Below are positions 12,981 through 16,550 of a stretch of 16,550 bases of DNA, piece by piece. This DNA comes from Variovorax sp. GTDB lineage: Bacteria; Pseudomonadota; Gammaproteobacteria; Burkholderiales; Burkholderiaceae_C. How positions within the stretch are numbered: position 1 is the stretch's first letter; each line of letters opens with the position of its first letter. The DNA lies in the NCBI GenBank assembly GCA_028292145.1, contig JAQGMX010000308.1, forward strand, positions 1 to 16,550, in the 5' to 3' direction. Below the pieces are notes generated by a model. The model saw nothing but the letters and a program-made list of their open reading frames with translations. It did not search any database and was not told where the DNA came from. Position numbers and translations under genes: made by a program.

Positions 12981-14600
12981 TCACCAGCCCACGGCGGCGC
13001 CGTCGCTGCGCGGGTCGGACGCGCCCTCGAAACTGCCGTCCGCATGGCGCAAGATGGCGCCGGCATGCCCCATGACTTCGTCGTAATCACCGACCAAGTC
13101 GACCTCATGGCCAAGCCCTCGCAGTTCGGCCACCGTCTCCGCCGGAAAGCGCGACTCCACCTTCAGTGAATCGCTGGTCTGGCCCCAGGTGCGGCCCAGC
13201 AGCCAGCGCGGCGCATCGATGGCGGCCTGCGGGTTCATGCCGAACTGCACGATGCGGCTGAAGACCGCGCTCTGCGACTGCGGCTGGCCGTCGCCGCCCA
13301 TGTTGCCGTAGACCATCGTGCGGCCGTCCGAGAGCCGCGCCAACGCAGGGTTGAGCGTATGGAAAGGCTTGCGGCCGGGCATGAGCGGGTTGAGCGGCTT
13401 CAGCGCATCGGCATCGAGCGAGAAGCTGCAGCCGCGGTTCTGCCAGTTGACGCCCGATTCGGCCAGCACCACGCCGCTGCCGAACTCGTGATAGATGCTC
13501 TGGATGAAGCTCACCGCGACCCCGTCGCCGTCGATCGCGCCCATCCAGACCGTGTCGCCCGGACCGGCGCCTTGCCCCCACGAAGCCACGCGGTCCGGCG
13601 AGATGCGGGCAGCCATCGCGTCGAGCGCTTCGGGCTGCAGCCAGCTTTGCGGATCGTCTGCCATCCAGGCCGGGTCGGTGATGCGCTCGTCGCGGATGCG
13701 AAACGCCTGCTTGGTCGCCTCGACGCAGGCATGAACGTACGAAGCGCCGAGCGGATCCATGCCCTTCGCGTCGAACAGCCGGTCGAGCTGACCGAGGATC
13801 AGCAGCGACACCAGGCCCTGCGTGGGCGGCGGCATGTTGTAGAGCATGCCGCTCGAATGCGCCATCGACAGCGGCGTCTTCCAGACCGCGGCATGGGCTT
13901 CGAGATCGGCCAGCGCGACCGGGCTGCCGGCGGCGGCCAGGTCGCGCGCCATGCTGCGTGCGAGATCGCCCGCGTAGAAATCCTGGATGCCGGCGCGGGC
14001 CAGTTGCTCCAGCGTGGCCGCCAGACGCGGCTGCCTGAAGCGCTCCCCGACGGCAGGCGCGGCGCCGCCGGGCAGGAACGTATCGGCGAATCCGCTGATG
14101 CCGCCGAGCTCGTCGCGTCGGCTTGCAACGCAGCGCGACTGGCTCCGGGTGACGGCGATGCCGTCGCGCGCGTAGCCGATGGCGTCTTCGAGCAGGCGCG
14201 ACAACGGCATCCGGCCGCCGAGCTTCGCATTCGACCAGGCATGCGCCGCCTCCCAGCCCGACAACGTCCCGGCCACGGTGTTCGCCGCCATGCCGCCGCG
14301 GAACGGAATGCGCTCCAGCCCCTGCGCACGGTAGGCCTCGCGCGTCGCCGCGCCGGCCGCCGCACCGCAGGCTTCGAGGCCCATCGGCGCTTCGCCCGGC
14401 TTGGCGATCAGCCAAAAGCCGTCGCCACCGATGCTGTTCATGTGCGGATACACGACCGCGATCGAAGCGGCCGCCGCAATCATCGCCTCCACCGCGTTGC
14501 CGTCTTCGCGCAGCACGGCCATCGCGCTCTGCGCCGCCAGCGCATTCGGCGCGGTCACCATGCCGCGGGTGCCGCGTGCAGGGTTGGGTATGTAGGTCAA
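12981..14600 (-). CDS. Gamma-glutamyltransferase-family Ntn hydrolase, cytoplasmic and divergent
   Basis: 539 residues, no signal peptide. GGT-family proteins are cut autocatalytically before a threonine that becomes the nucleophile. Here that is Thr350 in GDTVWMGAIDGDG, aligned with Thr391 of E. coli GGT, giving subunits of about 349 and 190 residues. Other landmarks are NSIGGDGFWLI (55-65), PPPTQGLVSLLILG (257-270), FGSGVV (373-378) and NMGGDGQPQSQ (433-443). The residues that bind the gamma-glutamyl alpha-carboxylate and amino group in E. coli GGT (Arg114, Asp433, Ser462/Ser463) align by eye with Cys78, Ser392 and His414/Thr415. A true glutathione hydrolase is therefore unlikely, and an acylase/amidase acting on another amide fits better. 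The gene follows two peptide-ABC ATPases by 18 bases, so it probably processes what that transporter imports. The start is TTG with a perfect AGGAGG six bases upstream; the next in-frame ATG would remove 13 residues. Confidence 0.88.
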   Translation of the reverse strand: MTYIPNPARGTRGMVTAPNALAAQSAMAVLREDGNAVEAMIAAAASIAVVYPHMNSIGGDGFWLIAKPGEAPMGLEACGAAAGAATREAYRAQGLERIPFRGGMAANTVAGTLSGWEAAHAWSNAKLGGRMPLSRLLEDAIGYARDGIAVTRSQSRCVASRRDELGGISGFADTFLPGGAAPAVGERFRQPRLAATLEQLARAGIQDFYAGDLARSMARDLAAAGSPVALADLEAHAAVWKTPLSMAHSSGMLYNMPPPTQGLVSLLILGQLDRLFDAKGMDPLGASYVHACVEATKQAFRIRDERITDPAWMADDPQSWLQPEALDAMAARISPDRVASWGQGAGPGDTVWMGAIDGDGVAVSFIQSIYHEFGSGVVLAESGVNWQNRGCSFSLDADALKPLNPLMPGRKPFHTLNPALARLSDGRTMVYGNMGGDGQPQSQSAVFSRIVQFGMNPQAAIDAPRWLLGRTWGQTSDSLKVESRFPAETVAELRGLGHEVDLVGDYDEVMGHAGAILRHADGSFEGASDPRSDGAAVGW

Positions 14601-14606
14601 GTCGGT

Positions 14607-14612
14607 CCTCCT
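14607..14612 (-). promoter_or_regulatory. Ribosome binding site fixing the TTG start of the GGT-like gene
   Basis: On the minus strand the sequence is AGGAGG, a perfect Shine-Dalgarno core, six bases before the TTG at 14600-14598. It is the strongest site seen in the window and decides for the TTG start. Confidence 0.85.
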
Positions 14613-14618
14613 AAAATG

Positions 14619-15614
14619 TCAAAGCGGATGCAGGCACGCCACATGGCGATCGCCATCGAGACGCACCTGCGCCGGATCGATGCGCGAACAGTCGTCCTGC
14701 ACGTATTGGCAACGGGTGCGGAAACGGCAGCCCGACGGCAGATCGGCAGGGCTCGGAATCTCCCCGTGCAGGCTGATCGTCAGCGGCGCATCGAAGCGCG
14801 GGAAAGCCTTCATCAGCGCCTGCGTGTACGGATGGCGCGGTGCCTGCAGGATGTCGTTGGTCGGGCCCATTTCGACGATGCGGCCCAGGTACATCACCGC
14901 CACGCGCTCGCACAGGTACGCCGCCACGCCGAGGTCGTGCGTCACGAAGACCAGCGCCAGTCCGTTGGCCTTCTGCAGATCGCGCAACAGGTTCAGCAAC
15001 TGCGCCTGCACCGACACGTCCAGCCCGGCGACCGATTCGTCGGCGACGATGACTTTGGGCTCGCAAGCCAGCGCCCGTGCCACCGCCACCCGCCGCACCT
15101 GCCCGCCGGAAAGCTCCGACGGATAGCGGTGGCGCGTCGCGCGCGGCAGGCCGACCTGGTCGAGCAGTTCGTCGACCCGCGCGGGTATCTCGCGCTCGTC
15201 GCGCAGCCGGTGCAGGCGGATCGGCTCGGCCAGCAGCGCAGCCGTTGTGGCACGCGGATTGAGCGAGCCGCGCGCGTCCTGGTAGATGTAGGCGACGTCG
15301 CGCGCGAAATGCTTGCGCTGCGCCGCGTCGAGCGCCGACAGATCGCCGGCGCCGACCAGCACGCGCCCGTTCGTCGCCTGTTCGAGCCCGAGCATGACGC
15401 GCACCAGCGTCGACTTGCCGGAGCCGCTCTCGCCGACCAGCGCGACGGATTCGCCCGGATTCAGCGTCAGCCGGATGCCGTCGAGCGCCTTGAGCTGGCG
15501 GCGGCCACCGTCGATGGGAAAAGATTTCTCGACGTCGAGCAGAGAAAACAGCGGTAAAGGCGTGGGCGCTGCGACCGTGGATTGCATTTCGTTCATGGCG
15601 GTTCGATCAGACAT
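14619..15614 (-). CDS. Peptide ABC transporter ATP-binding protein of second system (OppF/DppF type)
   Basis: ATPase subunit of a second family-5 importer, about 331 residues from the chosen start. Motifs are Walker A GESGSGKS (61-68), Q-loop Gln112 in YIYQDARGSLNP, signature LSGGQVRR (168-175), Walker B VIVADES (188-194, with Ser where most relatives have Pro) and H-loop His226. The oligopeptide C-terminal extension has SPADLPSGCRFRTRC around 288-302. Three ATGs lie close together at 15614, 15596 and 15587. The first overlaps the upstream stop by eight bases and is chosen for coupling; the second gives a 325-residue protein and is nearly as likely, as none has a good Shine-Dalgarno sequence. 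The gene is followed by the GGT-like hydrolase. It is distinct in sequence from the ATPases near the left end, so this is a separate transporter. Confidence 0.93.
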   Translation of the reverse strand: MSDRTAMNEMQSTVAAPTPLPLFSLLDVEKSFPIDGGRRQLKALDGIRLTLNPGESVALVGESGSGKSTLVRVMLGLEQATNGRVLVGAGDLSALDAAQRKHFARDVAYIYQDARGSLNPRATTAALLAEPIRLHRLRDEREIPARVDELLDQVGLPRATRHRYPSELSGGQVRRVAVARALACEPKVIVADESVAGLDVSVQAQLLNLLRDLQKANGLALVFVTHDLGVAAYLCERVAVMYLGRIVEMGPTNDILQAPRHPYTQALMKAFPRFDAPLTISLHGEIPSPADLPSGCRFRTRCQYVQDDCSRIDPAQVRLDGDRHVACLHPL

Positions 15615-16548
15615 GCCAGCACGCGAGCGTCGAAGCGCCGCGCACCACCTGCGGCGGTCGCTGCGCCGTACATTTGGCGGAGGCGAGCGCGCAACGCGGC
15701 GAGAAGCGGCAGCCGCCCGGCATCGCCGACAGCGGCGGCACGACGCCCTGGATCGGCTCCAGCCGCTCAGCGCCGAACTCGATCGCACTCGCGCGCAAGC
15801 CGCGCGTATACGGGTGCTGCGGATGGTTGAGCACTTCCGCCGCCGGCCCTTCCTCGACGATCTGCCCCGCATACATGACGGCAACGCGGTCGGCCACCTG
15901 CGTGGCGAGCGCCAGGTCATGCAGCACGAAAATCGCCGATGCGCCCAGCTCGCGCACGCGGTCGAGGATCAGCACCATGATCTGAGCCTGGATGGTGACG
16001 TCGAGCGCGCTGGTCGGCTCGTCGGCGATCAGCAGTTCGGGCTCGCAAGCCAGCGCGACGGCGATCATCACGCGCTGCTGCATGCCGCCCGACAACTCGT
16101 GCGGGAAGGCGCCTAGCCGGCCTTCCGGATCGGCGATGCCGACGCTTTCCAGCAATGCGATGGCACGCGCGCGGCACGCGGCTTTGCCGAGGCTCCGGTG
16201 CCGGCGCAGCGGCTCCGACAGATGATCGAGCACGGTGAAGCACGGATTCAACGCCGCCGACGCATCCTGGAAGATCAGGCCCATGCGCTGGCCGCGCAGC
16301 GCGCGGATATGTTTTTCAGGTGCGCTGACCACATCCACGTCGCCGACCATCAGGCGACCGTCCATGTCGATGCCCGGCTGCCGCAGCAGGCCCATCGCGG
16401 CGAAGGCCAGCGTGGATTTTCCGGCGCCGGATTCGCCGATGAGCGCCAGCGTCTGGCCGGCCGGCAGATGCAGCGTGACGTCATCGAGCACCGCGACGCC
16501 GCGTCGCCGCAGTGTGAAGCGCTCGACGGAAAGCAGGTTGGCCGCCAT
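15607..16548 (-). CDS. Peptide ABC transporter ATP-binding protein of second system (OppD/DppD type)
   Basis: 313 residues, apparently complete: the ATG lies two bases from the right edge, so its ribosome binding site and the upstream genes are outside. Motifs are Walker A GESGAGKS (38-45), Q-loop Gln94 in LIFQDASAALNP, signature LSGGMQQR (152-159), Walker B LLIADEP (172-178) and H-loop His210. The oligopeptide extension has SAMPGGCRFSPRC at 274-286. The SGGMQQRVMIA form marks the OppD/DppD partner of the following ATPase, whose start overlaps this stop. Permease and binding-protein genes are expected to the right. The protein is shorter than the equivalent ATPase of the first system (345 residues), mainly between Walker A and the Q-loop and at the C-terminus. 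Confidence 0.92.
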   Translation of the reverse strand: MAANLLSVERFTLRRRGVAVLDDVTLHLPAGQTLALIGESGAGKSTLAFAAMGLLRQPGIDMDGRLMVGDVDVVSAPEKHIRALRGQRMGLIFQDASAALNPCFTVLDHLSEPLRRHRSLGKAACRARAIALLESVGIADPEGRLGAFPHELSGGMQQRVMIAVALACEPELLIADEPTSALDVTIQAQIMVLILDRVRELGASAIFVLHDLALATQVADRVAVMYAGQIVEEGPAAEVLNHPQHPYTRGLRASAIEFGAERLEPIQGVVPPLSAMPGGCRFSPRCALASAKCTAQRPPQVVRGASTLACWHV

Positions 16549-16550
16549 CT

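Noticed and set aside
13359..15557. A 732-codon plus-strand open frame opposite the GGT-like gene and an ATPase gene.
   Set aside because: Same shadow composition. It spans two unrelated real genes and the gap between them, with no start signal.

Overview
The window is GC-rich, densely coded chromosomal DNA with strong G/C preference at third codon positions. Its gene content suggests a betaproteobacterium of the order Burkholderiales, possibly Comamonadaceae/Variovorax-like. That placement is inferred from the mix of genes: two family-5 peptide ABC systems, a CDP-6-deoxy-delta-3,4-glucoseen reductase-type flavoprotein beside a small Rossmann epimerase, and tandem c-di-GMP genes. No rRNA, tRNA, CRISPR array, insertion sequence or phage gene was seen. 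All genes are on the minus strand except ridA and the ferredoxin-type reductase.

Region 1 (1-5864, minus strand) is a complete peptide-type ABC importer in the order binding protein, two permeases, two ATPases. It is followed by the start of a PLP-dependent D-serine dehydratase/D-threonine aldolase-like 'amino acid deaminase' that runs off the left edge. Gaps are 12 bp or less and two junctions are ATGA overlaps, so this looks like one operon. Across a 162-bp divergent spacer lies ridA, whose family hydrolyses the reactive enamine/imine products of PLP deaminases. The spacer holds two TGAAA-N5-TTTC palindromes with centres 84 bp apart and a 34-bp nested palindrome between them. Together these suggest a co-regulated module that imports a peptide- or D-amino-acid-like compound, deaminates it and detoxifies the intermediate.

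Region 2 (6454-10869, minus strand) is a three-gene set: a CPA2/Kef-type cation:proton antiporter, a diguanylate cyclase with two tandem duplicated PAS-like domains, and a PAS-GGDEF-EAL protein with a full set of EAL catalytic residues. The last two overlap by ATGA, pairing a likely c-di-GMP synthase with a likely c-di-GMP phosphodiesterase.

Region 3 (10912-12951) has two divergent genes: an atypical SDR epimerase-like protein on the minus strand, apparently with a TTG start, and a 2Fe-2S ferredoxin/FAD/NAD(P)H reductase on the plus strand.

Region 4 (12981-16548, minus strand) is the distal part of a second peptide ABC operon. It has two ATPases followed by a cytoplasmic gamma-glutamyltransferase-like Ntn hydrolase that starts at TTG behind a perfect AGGAGG. 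Its permeases and binding protein are presumably beyond the right edge. The hydrolase keeps its nucleophilic threonine but has lost the residues that bind the gamma-glutamyl group in classical GGT, so it probably acts on another imported amide.

Nothing in the window is an obviously unknown system. The most distinctive items are the divergent ridA/ABC/deaminase module with its symmetrical operators, the duplicated sensor domain in the cyclase, the antiporter/c-di-GMP gene set and the divergent GGT-like hydrolase.
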